From Amoebidium appalachense (Eukaryota; Ichthyosporea): a DNA stretch of 64,000 nucleotides. A model generated the notes under the pieces. The model was given only the letters and a program-made list of their open reading frames with translations. It made no database searches and had not been told where the DNA came from. Numbering within the stretch: the stretch's first letter is position 1; each line of letters starts with the position of its first letter. The stretch is taken from positions 3,224,001 to 3,288,000 of the forward strand of contig CAVNZM010000002.1 in assembly GCA_963693365.1 (NCBI GenBank). Reading direction: 5' to 3'. Position numbers and translations under genes: made by a program. Positions 30,202-45,642 of this stretch are shown one piece after another.

Positions 30202-31165
30202 ACTCCTCCTCGGATAGAACAGGAAAAGTGAGAAAAGAAAACAAGAGGAATTTTAAAAAGGAAAGAAGAGCAAAAATGAAGAAGACAGAGGAAGAAAGGG
30301 AAATGGGGACCAGTAACACGAGGCATTGAAAACAGTACTAAACTGTCCGTCCACGCACAAGAACGACCCTGCAAAATACTCCGTGTTTTGAAAATGTGCA
30401 ACGATCATAAGACTGTGCCAACGAGCTCATTTCCGTTATAACCTTGTTGCTGAAAGCAAGCCTCCCCCCCCCCCCCCCCCCCCCTCCCCCCCCCCCCCCC
30501 CCCCCCCCTCGGGCGCAAAAAACGGAAGAAAGGAAAAAGTCAAAAAGGGAAAGAAAGCAAGGAAAAGAAAACTTGTAAAGAAAAAGAAAAGAAAAAAGGA
30601 GAATAAAGAAAGAGGGGGAAAAAAGAAAAACAAATATTTCAGAAACAGAAACACACCCACACCAACTTGTTGATTTACCCCCCCCCCCCCCCCCCCCCCC
30701 TCCCTCCCTCCACCCCCCACCCCCCTCCCCCTGCCGCCCGGTCACAATCCTGTACATTTCCCTTACCCCCCTTCGCGCTCTTCTCTTCCCCAATACTCCC
30801 GTTTTGCAGCTCAGTGGTTAGTAGCGCCAAAACCAATGATCATTCCCTTTCAAATATACAGACCATTTTATTCAGCCATCATTTAGCTCCCCTTCAAGCC
30901 CTTCTTTCAAGTCTCTCTGTGCTGGCTTTTCCCACCGTTTTTGTGCCTCGTACGTTCTCACACCTGGACACTCTTATTCGCACACACTCACAGACACATG
31001 CACGGCACACACATGCATGCACAGCCACACACACCCAAGCCCATGCACACCGGTGACCACACACAAGCACACACCTGAATGCTCATGTGCGAACATACCT
31101 GCATTCCTGCAAACGAATGCACACCAGCTCGCACGCACGCATGCACACACGCACGTGGGCGCTGC

Positions 31166-31255
<90 letters not shown>

Positions 31256-31282
31256 TGACACACTGTGCATATTTTCCCGGAG
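26991..31282. other. Unassigned region with CA-rich blocks
   Basis: No gene could be assembled. The 27.0-27.7 kb part is unique AT-balanced sequence. CA-rich blocks lie at 27758-28030, 28080-28310 and 28390-28425, with more at 29410-29440, 29765-30045 and 30975-31252. Poly-C tracts occur at 28341-28370, 29553-29594, 30168-30187, 30462-30508 and 30679-30700. Three degenerate copies of a roughly 60-bp unit (TTTACAATC, ATCTCGT, ACAACTCT) lie at 28570-28755. Because CA tracts usually precede exons in this window, some of this DNA may be intronic to the plus-strand gene that ends at 33356. Confidence 0.4.
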
Positions 31283-31927
31283 TCCCTACCGCATATAGAC
31301 CAGTTTTCGAGCCAATTTTCAACTCGCACGTCTCCTGATACGTACAATCACTTGCGTCTCATGGATTTACCCGCAATTACTACTCATGTGTGAAAAGGCG
31401 CACTGAAGTTCACTTCCCAAGAAATCATCTCATTACAACCGCTCCGGTAATATAATGAGTCACAGAGACTTCTACTATTTTTTATCACACGTGCTGGGTT
31501 GCGGCTATTGGAGGGTGCAATGACATGTTTCCCCCCCCCCTTATTGGTGAGTGTCACTGTCACCTCCGCGCTACATGAGCATGTAGAGAGCTGTTTCTGC
31601 GGATTTAGGCCGGATAGTGGGTGGTAGGTGCGTGGGTGAGCGGTCGTGCACGGAGATAATGATGTGTGTTTGTGTCGTGTGTAGTGTGTGCATGTGTGTG
31701 TATGTGTGTGTTGGGGGGGGGGGGGGGAGGGGGTTTGTGTGGCTGAAGGGGGTAAAGAGGGGGGGGGAGGGGGGGGGGGGGAAGAGGAGGGTGAGATTCA
31801 CCAAAAAAAAACAGAGATATCTCCCCTGGCTGAACTATTAATACATACATACATATATACATACATGTGTGTGTGTGTGTCACAGTGTGTGTGTGTGTGT
31901 ATGTGTGTGTGTGTGTGTGTGTGTGAC

Positions 31928-31991
<64 letters not shown>

Positions 31992-32217
31992 TGTGTGTGG
32001 GTGTCCCAAAGCTCAAGTTATGTTACTGTATCTTCAAAGATTTCCAGGCTGGCACCTGGGGATTCGAAAAGCAAAATGGGTGGGGGCCGTGGGGCGGGGG
32101 GGGGGGGGGGGGGAGGGGGGAGGGGGGGGCATAACTTAAATGGCTGCAGCGTAGCATCGGCCAAGGCATTGAACATTGTTCCCCCCTTTCCCCCCTCCAA
32201 CCCCCCCCCTCCCCCCC

Positions 32218-32248
<31 letters not shown>

Positions 32249-32378
32249 AAAGACCACCCCCATCCCCACCCCCACCCAAGCCCTTTCAAATCGAGTGGAC
32301 CTCTTCCGGAATTCCTCCAGATAGTGACCGCTACTACCATCTGAGTGATATATATGCAGTGCTCCACTTAATTGCCCC

Positions 32379-32409
<31 letters not shown>

Positions 32410-32570
32410 AAGAAAAGAAAAAGAAAAGAAAATTTTAAGAGAGAGAGAGAGAGAAGAAAAGAAAATGACACACAACGGCACGCACACACGCACACATGCG
32501 CGCGCACGCACGCAAGCATGCACACACGCGCGCGCGCGCACACACACACACACAGGCACACGCACGCACA

Positions 32571-32661
<91 letters not shown>

Positions 32662-33029
32662 ACACACATACACACACACACCGTGACACACATACACACA
32701 CACCCACACAACTCCTCCCTCTTCCCGCCGAGGATCGATATCTTTTACAAGCGTTACAAGTAGTATCCCACGCACACCTGACACCGTCAGATGTGAGCAT
32801 GCCTGAGATATGAAGCCACAATCACACAGACCGTGTGTGCATGATACGTACATGCACACACAACAGACAGTGCACGCACCGTGACACATGTGGCAACACA
32901 CAGTACACACACGCGCGCCTTGCCCTTTAAACTCTTGTCCGAATATATTTTTGGAAGCTGACTGACGCCTCATCCTTCCCCCCTCCCCCTCCCCCCCCGC
33001 CCCCGGGGCCCCCCCTCTCTCCCTCCCTC

Positions 33030-33065
<36 letters not shown>

Positions 33066-33084
33066 CCTCTCCCCCCCCCCCCCT

Positions 33085-33166
<82 letters not shown>

Positions 33167-33356
33167 CCTCCCCCCCTCCCTCCCCCCCCCCCCCCCCCCC
33201 CAAAAAAAAAAAAAAAAAAAAAAACGAAAAAAAATAAATAAATGAAAAATAAAAAATTCCGGCCCTAGCATCATGCAGGTGCCAGCCTTGTTTGCTGCGG
33301 CCGAGTCCCGACCTCCGAAAGAATACAAGATCACGTTCCATGGCCCCCATTTTTAA
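31283..33356 (+). CDS. Unrecognised multi-exon protein, 3' part only
   Basis: Five short exons join with consistent phase: 32048-32079 ([10 protein letters not shown]), 32150-32177 (VASAKALNI), 32281-32358 (starting [16 protein letters not shown]), 32733-32792 ([20 protein letters not shown]) and 33279-33356 ([17 protein letters not shown], then ITFHGPHF and TAA). A possible preceding exon is 31283-31387 ([15 protein letters not shown] and onward), also phase 0. The acceptors at 32048, 32150 and 33279 and the donor GTGAGC at 32793 are good; the donor after 32177 (GTTCCC) and the acceptor before 32281 are weak. CA-rich sequence precedes 31283 and 32733, as in proven genes of the window. I do not recognise the family. 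Opposite-strand open frames overlap parts of it, so strand assignment rests on the phase agreement. Confidence 0.5.
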
Positions 33357-34599
33357 TTAAACCGCTCCGGGCATCTTCCAGTACGGTACGCGAGGACCTG
33401 AGCCACACAGCTGCCAGTGCACTCAGGAGGCAGTTATGCCCCGGCCCGGCCTGGCCGGTCACGGCCCGGGCAGGACCCGGGCGGCATCGCGCAGTTTCGC
33501 GATCGTGATCATTGACTACGACATCGATTTCAATAGTATCATTCATAATACAGATAGGGAAACACTGTAACCCCGGTCCTGCATTTATGCGTCCTTACTG
33601 GTTATCAGACAAGGGAATTACGAGCATTTCACGGCGCCCTCCATTTCTTCACGACCTGAATTCAGTGAACTGTAGAAGCTACATGGAATAGGTGAGCTAT
33701 GACTGCACTGTGATCATCTGCGATCGGAATGTAAACAAACAAACCCTCAGGCTGCGATTGGCTCTTTTTTAGCTGCGAACCTTATTTGGAAATAATATAA
33801 TAAACGAAGGGGGCCTCCCGGCAACACAAGTGCCAGTTTGAAGAATGCGCGTACGAATTATAATGATTCTTGCTCAAGTATATGAATATATGTTCAAAAC
33901 TTTACAAACCCGTTTATGAAACGCAATAACTTGGTATGCCACATGTGCAATGTTCTTTGAAGCTTGCTGCTGTACACTGTACTATATACGTGCAGAGCGA
34001 GCGTGCCACTTCGTTCAAATTTGTAGGTATTCAGGAAGCACAGGAATGCACTGCAATATCGCTAATGTTAGTTTCTTTGTTTTGATTAAACAAAATAGCT
34101 TCCTAACTAGATCTGTTACATATATGTGTGTTTATGTATGTATGTATGTATATACTGATGTATGTTAATACATATGTTTGTGAAAAAAGCATATAGGTGT
34201 CCACGGAAAGAAATTGGTTGACAACTTGCTGGGAAATCCCGGGAGGGCAGGGCACCTTTGGAATGCGCCGGAATGCTGAGGAATTTGCCTTTGTAAGCAC
34301 GAGCCAGCCAATCAAATCTGCTTACCGTGTAACCAATCAAATCAATCTGTGCAAAAGCATTGGGGTATATAAAGCCAGAACCCGACGTTCGTCAGTCACA
34401 ACACACAGCTGTCATTTTATCGTGTACACCCACGCGCTGAGCACGCTACGAGCCTGCCTGGTCAAAAGCCCAAAGCCCTTGCCACAAATCCGCATTTCCG
34501 CAGAAAAAGCTCGTCTGCAACTTCTGGTTTACTCCAATCTTTAACAGGATTCGCTGAGCCCAAGCTTTCCCGAAGCATTCTCCAGAGGACACAGAGAAA
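33357..34599. other. Intergenic region and 5' UTR of the amino-acid transporter
   Basis: This is mostly unique sequence. A GC-rich patch lies at 33436-33485. An AATAAA at about 33797 could serve the upstream gene, and ATTAAA at 33355-33360 overlaps that gene's stop. The last 230 bp form the promoter and 5' UTR of the gene starting at 34600. Confidence 0.5.
34308..34373 (+). promoter_or_regulatory. TATA box with upstream CCAAT boxes
   Basis: TATATAAA at 34366-34373 is preceded by CCAATCAAAT at 34308 and CCAATCAAAT at 34333, the two copies 25 bp apart. The spacing predicts transcription starting near 34395-34405, giving a 5' UTR of about 200 nt before the ATG at 34600. No other gene in the window shows such a clear TATA box close to its start. 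Confidence 0.65.
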
Positions 34600-36198
34600 A
34601 TGGCATCCAACACACACACTGACACAACCGCTGCCAACCCCCACCAAACCACTACAGAGCAGGCCCCTTGCACCTTCATCGAACTGCAGAGCGAACCAAA
34701 AAAGACAACTTCCTTCGACCCATACAAGAAGAATGCATCCTCCCCTCCTTTCTCACACACCACAGCCGGCCACGTGAACATCAACACCTGTGCCCACGGC
34801 CACCACCATGGAGCCTGCCACGCGTGCGGTGTGGACGTTTCCGACGCTGTGAATGAAACCCCCTCTGTTGTGCCTGTCTCAGTTCCACACGGGAGGTGGT
34901 ACCACACTGCGTTTCATGTTACCACGGTCATTGTTGGTACGGGTGTCTTGGGCCTTCCCCGCGCTATCGCATCGCTCACATGGATCCCCGGTATGATCAT
35001 CCTTCTTCTGGCGTACATGGGGAGCTACTACACGGCTACGCTTCTCTCGCACATGCACCTTACCTTGCAAGATGAAGACACCCCGGAACCAATGCGCCTC
35101 AGGACCTACTTTGCCATCGGCACGTATGTGTTTGGAAAACGCAACGCCAAGATGTATGTCGCCCCGTTCCAATACATAATCCTTCTTGGTACGTGCATAG
35201 CCTATCTCATTGCCGCCGGCGAGAACATCAGCGGACTGTACAGAGGCAGTTGTGGTAATGACTGTCCCATTGTGCGTCAACTCGTGTGGACCACCGTGGT
35301 AATGATTCTGCAACTCCTTCTGTGCTTTTTCCCTTCGCTGGAGAGCGTGTCGTTCATTTCAATGATTGCCGCTGTCGCAAGTATGGGTTACTGTTTCATA
35401 AGCATCATTTTGTGCTTCACCCTCGGGAGGCAACCTGATGCGGTTTACGGCGCGGGCGACGAACCCACTTCCACGCTCATTTTTAATATCTTCACGGGGA
35501 TTTCCACAATCGCGTTTGCCTTTGGTGTGCACATGATCGTACCCGAGATCCAGGCTACCCTCCGCCCCGTACCAAGCCCTGTACGTGAGAACATCAAGGG
35601 TGTGAGTGTTGCGTGGATTTTCGTTTTTGTGCTCTACTTTTGCAGCGCCATTTCGGGATACTGGGCCTTTGGTAACGCCGTGCACGGAAACATCCTTATG
35701 AGCATTCAGGCCGCGAGCACAAATTCTGCCGTTTCGACGTTTTTGAAAATCGCGCAGGTTTTGGTGATTATCCACGTGATTATCGCATACCAAGTTCTTT
35801 CTATGCCCGTGTACGCCGCCATGGAGAGGCACCTTGTTCGCCGTCAGAAGTTACGAATGGGAGGAGCAGTCTATGGGGAGATTGAAACTTTGCAGGCCCC
35901 GCGGTTAACGGTCATTTTGGTGCGGTTTGCGTATATCCTCCTCACGTGGTTTGTCGCCATCGCCATTCCTTTCTTTGGTGATATCATGTCTCTTTTCGGT
36001 GCTCTGGGCATGACCCCACTTACGTTTGTTCTCCCTTGCCTCTTGTTTGTGGTGTATGCTAAGGGTAGGATTAGTACGGCAGAGAAAGTCCTGTGCTATG
36101 GTATTGCCGGTGTGGGTGTGTTTTTGGGTGTGGCTGGCACCATCTCCTCTGTTAGGCAGATTGTGGTGAGTGCAGGGAACTTCCGCGTTTTTGCCTAA
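34600..36198 (+). CDS. AAAP-family amino-acid transporter (LHT-like)
   Basis: Single uninterrupted frame of 532 aa. After a roughly 95-residue hydrophilic N-terminus, WYHTAFHVTTVIVGTGVLG and LPRA (100-122) match the first helix of plant/fungal lysine-histidine-type amino-acid permeases. About eleven hydrophobic segments follow to the C-terminus, the normal AAAP topology and close to the usual 440-530 aa length. It should import neutral or basic amino acids with protons across the plasma or endolysosomal membrane; substrate cannot be read from sequence. The N-terminus carries a Cys/His cluster, CAHGHHHGACHACG (64-77), that I do not know from LHT proteins. The gene is intronless and has its own TATA box, unlike its intron-rich neighbours. 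A poly(A) signal AATAAA lies at 36512-36517. The start is the first ATG after the predicted TSS and the frame before it is closed. Confidence 0.9.
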   Translation: MASNTHTDTTAANPHQTTTEQAPCTFIELQSEPKKTTSFDPYKKNASSPPFSHTTAGHVNINTCAHGHHHGACHACGVDVSDAVNETPSVVPVSVPHGRWYHTAFHVTTVIVGTGVLGLPRAIASLTWIPGMIILLLAYMGSYYTATLLSHMHLTLQDEDTPEPMRLRTYFAIGTYVFGKRNAKMYVAPFQYIILLGTCIAYLIAAGENISGLYRGSCGNDCPIVRQLVWTTVVMILQLLLCFFPSLESVSFISMIAAVASMGYCFISIILCFTLGRQPDAVYGAGDEPTSTLIFNIFTGISTIAFAFGVHMIVPEIQATLRPVPSPVRENIKGVSVAWIFVFVLYFCSAISGYWAFGNAVHGNILMSIQAASTNSAVSTFLKIAQVLVIIHVIIAYQVLSMPVYAAMERHLVRRQKLRMGGAVYGEIETLQAPRLTVILVRFAYILLTWFVAIAIPFFGDIMSLFGALGMTPLTFVLPCLLFVVYAKGRISTAEKVLCYGIAGVGVFLGVAGTISSVRQIVVSAGNFRVFA

Positions 36199-39380
<3,182 letters not shown>

Positions 39381-39815
39381 ATGGTAAGTAAGTGTGCACC
39401 CCAGAATTGGTTGCATTTTCGTTGTGAGGGTTAGGCGATGTTTCATGACTACATGTGTGGTTACGAAGTCAGGGACATACATACTCCCCACGTTCCCCAC
39501 TTCTCACCTCCCCTTGTTCTTCCCTTCATCTGTGCCCCCTCCCCCCCTCCCCCCCCCCCCCCCCTGTTCCCGCCCCCCCTCGTTCCCTCCTCCCCCCCGC
39601 CCCGCCCCCCCCATCCCCCCCTTACTTCCACACACCACCCTCCTCCCTTTCCTGTCTACCCAACCCTACGTCTCCCATTCCCTTCCCACCTCCCTTTTTC
39701 TGCCCCAGTACTCGTGCTCTTGCCCATCTTTTCAACTCTCTCTAATCTACTCCTTCACCGCCTTCTCACCGTTCGTGAGAACGTTTATTTTGCACCTTGC
39801 GTGTGTACTATGCTT

Positions 39816-39897
<82 letters not shown>

Positions 39898-40079
39898 CCT
39901 CCCTCCCTCCCTCCCTCCCTCCCTCCCTCCCTCCCTCCCTCCCTCCCTCCCTCCCTCCCTCCCTCCCTCCCTCCCTCCCTCCCTCCCTCCCTCCCTCCCT
40001 CCCTCCCTCCCTCCCTCTCTCTCCCTCTCCCTCCCTCTCTCTCTCTCTCCCTCTCTCTCTCTCTCTCCCTCTCTCTCCC

Positions 40080-40126
<47 letters not shown>

Positions 40127-40247
40127 TCTCCCCCCCCCCTCTCCCCTCCCCCCTCTCTCCCTCTCCTCCCTCCCTCCCTCCCTCCCTCCCTCCCTCCCTC
40201 TCTCCCCACCCCCTCTCCCCCCCCCCCCCCTCTCTCCCTCCCTCCCT

Positions 40248-40278
<31 letters not shown>

Positions 40279-40320
40279 CCTCCCCCCCCCCCCCCTCTCT
40301 CTTTCTCTCTCTCTCTCACT

Positions 40321-40366
<46 letters not shown>

Positions 40367-42097
40367 CTCCCCACCCCACCCTCTCTCTCTATGTCCCCTT
40401 CGCCCTCTCCCTTCTTCTCTCTCTCTCTTCCTCTCTCCCCCCTCCCCCCCTCTATATATGTATATATGTACATACATACGATTATGTATATGTATGTATG
40501 TATCTTGTCTCTCACAGACACCCTCAGATCTCCCTCTCTCCCTCTTCTCTCTCTCTCTCTCTCTCTCCTTCCCTCTCTCTCCCTCTCTCCCTCTCTCTCT
40601 CTCTCTCTCCCCCCCCCCCCTCTCCCCCTCCCCCTCCCCCTCTCTCCCTCTCTCTCTCCCCCCCCCCCCTCTGTCTCTCCCCCTCACTCCCTCTCTCCCT
40701 CTCTCTCTCCCTCTCTCTCTCGCTTCCACTCGTTCTCCCTCCTGCCGCACCTCTCCCCGCCCTTACCCTTCCTCCCTACCTTAGCCTCACACCTTTCCAG
40801 GGGAGGTTCCCTTCCTCTTTCCCCCTGGTTTCTCCCTCCCTCTCTCATCACTCTCCCTCCTTACCTGCCTCTGCTTCCCACTTTCTTCTCCCTCCCTCCC
40901 CGTGCCTCTATATCTCCCTCCTTCCCCCTCCATCTCTGCCCTTCTCTCTATAATCACTTCCGGTTTTCCTTTGGGGTAGCTGGGAATGGTAACATCGAGT
41001 GGATCATGTTTGGTTGTTTTATGTTAAAAAGAGGGGGGGGGGGGGGGGGGGGGGGGAGAAGCAGTATATATTCGTTGCTGGATACGATTTTTACTTGCTT
41101 CAAACTCCCCCCCCCAGGGAGACAGGACAGTGATTGTGGACAATGCAGCTGCCGGTGCGCAGCAGTTTGTGGAGTTGTATTATAAGACATACGACACACA
41201 GAGACACGTGGGTACACACACACACATGCACACACATGCGCACACACACATGCACACACATACGTGCACACATTCAGGCATGACATAAACACACGTGCAC
41301 ACACTCACACGTGCACAATCACACAAATACACAGACACACACACGCACACCACACAAACACATACATTTGTGCACATACACACACATACATGCACACACG
41401 CATACGCTTGCACGTACCGACACACATGTACGCGCACGCACGTGCGGCACATATGCAAGCACACAGAAGGGAAACTGCCGACTGACGTACGCCTAAGCAC
41501 ACACACACACACACACACACACGTGGGCATAAATGGCATGCACACGAAAGGGCATGCACGCTTATCCACACAGGAACATGCACACCCACACACACGGCAG
41601 TAGCCCACATGCACACACACACTGTGCAAATTTACACTGACGCATATTGATCTGCTTACCCACACACTCCAAGCACACACATGCACACATGTACACAAAC
41701 ACCTACGGCACCCACCCACACATCCACACACTGCACCATCAACCCATCCACAAACAACACATACAATCCCCCTCTCCCCCCCCCCCCCCCCCCCCCCCCC
41801 TCCCCCCCCCCCCCCCCCCCCCCCTCTACCCTCTCCCTCCTCCCCACCACACACACACAAGCACACACACACGTTTTTATTCCCATAGTGTACTTGCATC
41901 CGTGTTGGCTCCTTCCTACGCGTCTACTTAGTACGTGTGTTCAGCCAGCACACCTGTATGCATTTAATTCTCATGTTTTTGGCTGCATGTCATATTGCAG
42001 TGCTTTGGGTGGATTGTGTTGGAAGCAATGATGCTTTTCGATTTCTTGTTCCAAAGATTTAGCATTCCTCTGAGTGTGTACTTCTATGGCTTATTCG

Positions 42098-42130
<33 letters not shown>

Positions 42131-42328
42131 TTCCGTTCCCCCCTTCACTCTGCTCAGGGGTCGAAACTCAGACGCAAATGATGACTTGGGTCCTCCCTGA
42201 GGATGGGCTCTGCTTATGACGCATACTGTGCACATGGCTGATGTTGCATACTTGAATGTTTGTCTTTGCATGTGTCCTGCACCATGCTTCTCGTCGTGTA
42301 TGCGTACTTCGTACCGTGTTCCGCATTC

Positions 42329-42361
<33 letters not shown>

Positions 42362-42473
42362 TTCGTCGCCTCCCTTCCATCCTATCCTACTCGCATGCGC
42401 GGATTCACTCTTCTTTGTGCACGTCTATGTCCACCCTCCTAAACGCAACTATGGTAGTTGATGCTTTCGTCCC

Positions 42474-42512
<39 letters not shown>

Positions 42513-43432
42513 ACCCCCCCCCCCCCCCCCCCCCCCCCCCACACCACCACCACCACCATACCCCACCCCCACACCCCCCCTTTGTCTTTTGCTGATTTTT
42601 GCGTAAAAATCACGCACCACAGAAACTGGGGGCCTTCTACCGTGATCAGAGCTCAGTGCTGTGGGAGGGCAACAGCTGCACGGGCAGTCTCAATGCCATT
42701 AAAGAATTCTTCGGCAACATACCCCCTACCAGACACGTGTATCTGGCATATGACTGCCAGCCTGCAGACAGTAGGTGTCCCGGTGCTGCTTTAAGATTTG
42801 GATGTCGCTGTCTTCTCCTATCGATTCAATATATCGTGATTTGGTTTTATTTGAAATCTACACTCCCCCTCCCCTCCCCCCTCTCCCCCCCCCCCTTCCC
42901 CTCCTCCTTTATGATACATACTCTAATTTTGGACTCTTTTCTATATAAATCCGCATGGTGTTTTCCGTCGGAAATATGCACTTTCAATGTACTTTCATCC
43001 ATGTACTTTCATCCATGTACTTTCAATGTACTTTCATCAATGTACTTTCATCAATGTACTTTCATCAATGTACTTTCATCCATGTACTTTCAATGTACTT
43101 TCATCAATGTACTTTCATCAATGTACTTTCATCAATGTACTTTCATCAATGTACTTTCATCCATGTACTTTCAATGTACTTTCATCAATGTACTTTCATC
43201 AATGTACTTTCATCAATGTACTTTCATCAATGTACTTTCATCCATGTACTTTCAATGTACTTTCATCAATGTACTTTCATCCATGTACTTTCAATGTACT
43301 TTCATCCATGTACTTTCAATGTACTTTCATCAATGTACTTTCATCAATGTACTTTCAATGTACTTTCATCCATGTACTTTCATCAATGTACTTTCATCCA
43401 TGTACTTTTGTGCTCAGTATTACACTCTAACA

Positions 43433-43465
<33 letters not shown>

Positions 43466-43575
43466 AGGTCTGACGGGGAGACCCAACACACTGCTCCTGA
43501 CCGTGTCTGGGACTGTGGCCCATGGAGACGATAAGCCCAGACAGTTTGGCCAGACATTTGTACTGGTAGGCAATT

Positions 43576-43610
<35 letters not shown>

Positions 43611-43999
43611 TTCCCCCCTCTTCCCCCCTCTTTTTTTTTTTTTGGGTGCTTTTTGTCGTCGACGGTTTGTGTTTTGTCTTTGCAACACTTTGCAGTGCTG
43701 GCACTGAAAATGGCCACCAATTGGCACAAGGCAACATTTGCGACACGGTTATATGGCGGTTTGAATTTATTCCGGGCCGGGAATCTGAGCGAAATAATTG
43801 TTTAGATCGAACCTTGGTGGCCAATCATACGATTGCAAAGGCCTAGCTTTGCTCCGATTAGTGATCTTTTACAGTGCAAACATTGTAGTGTAGTCATCCC
43901 CCCTCCCCTCCCCCTTCACACCGGGGGCTTTCTAGAAATTCTCTGTGGCCGGGCCTCCTCCTCCCCCTCCCCCCTACCCCCACCCCCACCCCCGGTCCC

Positions 44000-44031
<32 letters not shown>

Positions 44032-44285
44032 ACCATCGCCACCACCACATTCTCTCCGGCGCTGCCGATGAGGTCTGCCGATTGTTTTGCGTTTGCCTTT
44101 GTGTGTGATTGTGTGTTTGTGTGTGTGCCTGCATGTGTGCGTGCGTTCGAGCGGGTCGGTCGGCAGGCCTGCGGGTGTGCGTGTGATCGTGTGATCGTGC
44201 GTGCGTTGCGTGCGTGCTTGTTGTCTAACCTGCCCCCCTCCCCTTTACCCCCCCCCCCCCCTCCTCCCCCTCCTCCTCCCCCCCC

Positions 44286-44362
<77 letters not shown>

Positions 44363-44427
44363 AAACACAGGTACCCGATGATGCAGGCAACAACTATGTT
44401 CTTAGCGACTGCTTCCGATTCTGCTGA
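39381..44427 (+). CDS. NXT: NTF2-related mRNA export factor p15 (NXT)
   Basis: Four exons are clear: 41118-41207, 42623-42770, 43468-43565 and 44371-44427 (stop TGA), all in phase. They encode an NTF2-like fold with FVELYYKTYD, the strand SVLWEGN, the central DCQP motif and the C-terminal SDCFRF that NXT1/NXT2 share. The best start is ATG at 39381-39383, directly followed by donor GTAAGT. It supplies a phase-0 first exon whose coding part is one codon, giving 131 aa against 140 in human NXT1 with a matching N-terminal length. NXT pairs with the NTF2-like domain of NXF1/TAP and escorts mRNA through nuclear pores; that role is inferred from family. Intron 1 carries a large CT/CCCT array, intron 3 a 14-bp minisatellite, and intron 4 GT-rich sequence followed by (CA)n. 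Confidence 0.88.
39817..40735. repeat. (CT)n / (CCCT)n array in NXT intron 1
   Basis: About 900 bp of pyrimidine-only repeats. (CT)n at 39817-39893 is followed by about 125 bp of nearly perfect (CCCT)n to 40017, then mixed CT, CCCT and poly-C segments, broken by a TATG-rich patch at 40453-40505. The opposite strand is AGGG-rich. Open frames of more than 400 codons here are Leu/Ser/Pro translations of the repeat. Confidence 0.9.
42157..42330 (+). repeat. Dispersed repeat family A, 5'-truncated copy in NXT intron 2
   Basis: Plus-strand orientation, starting at GGGGTCGAAACTCAGACGC and continuing through CTGAGGATGGGCTCTGC and CCGCATTCAA into a C run from 42330. It is preceded by another C run that ends at 42130. 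Only the 3' 174 bp of the family are present. Confidence 0.85.
42977..43408. repeat. 14-bp minisatellite, unit ATGTACTTTCATCA
   Basis: About 32 tandem units fill 430 bp of NXT intron 3. Three variants alternate: 14-bp units ending CATCA or CATCC, and 11-bp units ending in CA. The variants follow partly periodic higher-order blocks (several CATCA units, one CATCC, one short). The array stays open in two frames, producing spurious Tyr/Phe/His-rich ORFs. Confidence 0.92.
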
Positions 44428-44675
44428 GCACCCAACTTCCAATGTGCCGGAATAAGCCGCTGAGTCCATGGGTTTCCCGGTTGTCCTTCGTTGCTTTTTT
44501 TTTTTTTTTTTTTTTTTTTTTTTGTCATTTTGGAGATTAAGCCCAGAATTCTCGTTGAAGAAAGCTCTTGACTCAGAGGCAGTGTCTGTTTCAATGAGCT
44601 TTACCTGGGACTCGGTTATAGCCGATATTTTCTTAAAGGTTATTTATTATTTTTTATTTTTTTTTAATTATTTTT

Positions 44676-44707
<32 letters not shown>

Positions 44708-45011
44708 ATTTTTTTTTGAAGGGGGGGGGGGGGGGGGTTATGTATGTGTGTGTGTGGGGGGGGGGGGGGGGGGGGGGGGGGGGCTGGTTTGGTGTGGTTG
44801 GGGAGGGGGGGGGGGGGGGGGGGGGGGGAGGGGGGCAAAAAAGTTGCCAAAAAGTTTTGACACAAACACAATGACCGAATTCGCTTCATGATAGAGTGAT
44901 TGTGTGAAACGAATTGCTGCAATAATGCACGAATGAAAAGCACATCGTTGAATGGTGTGCAATAAATCTTCCGTGGGTGTCTGTGATCACCCATGCATGG
45001 CCAACATATAG

Positions 45012-45072
<61 letters not shown>

Positions 45073-45128
45073 AGCCCGCCCCGCCCGCCCCGCCCCGGCT
45101 CCCCAACACACACACACACGCACGCACG

Positions 45129-45183
<55 letters not shown>

Positions 45184-45642
45184 GCCTCTGCTATTTCTGC
45201 CATAGGCCCCTCCTAATTTGTAAAGCCCCAAAGCCCGGTGAGGTCTTACCTCGGAAGGTTATTAAACCATCATATATTATCAACATACATGAAACTTTGA
45301 TAAATATTATGTGAAGATCATAAGTGTGTGTACGTGTGCGTGTGCGCGTGTTACTTGTACAATATACGAACATAGTACGTACGTGCGTGTTTGTGCGAAT
45401 GCATGCCAGCACGCTCGAGTGTGTGTAGCAAAACCTCCGCTATTTTTTGATCAAAATCCGGTTTTGTTCCCGGGGGGACCGAGGGGCTTTGGGGTACCTC
45501 ATGACAACGAAGGTCTTTCAATAGGCCTTTCGACTGCACTCCGGCCAGCCAGGGTGCTCTGATGCAGTCGCTGAGGTAACACACCAACACTGCAAGTATC
45601 AGTCCTGACGATACTATCATAGTACACAGCCCATGGTTTTGG

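Noticed and set aside
39394-41185. Plus-strand frames of up to 519 codons rich in Ser, Leu and Pro
   Set aside because: They come from (CT)n and (CCCT)n, are open in several frames at once, and sit in NXT intron 1.
42977-43408. CRISPR array
   Set aside because: Units are contiguous without unique spacers, and the setting is a eukaryotic intron.
42599-43534. Tyr-Phe-His repeat protein of 311 codons
   Set aside because: This is the 14-bp minisatellite read through. NXT exons on either side give a clear spliced frame that removes it.
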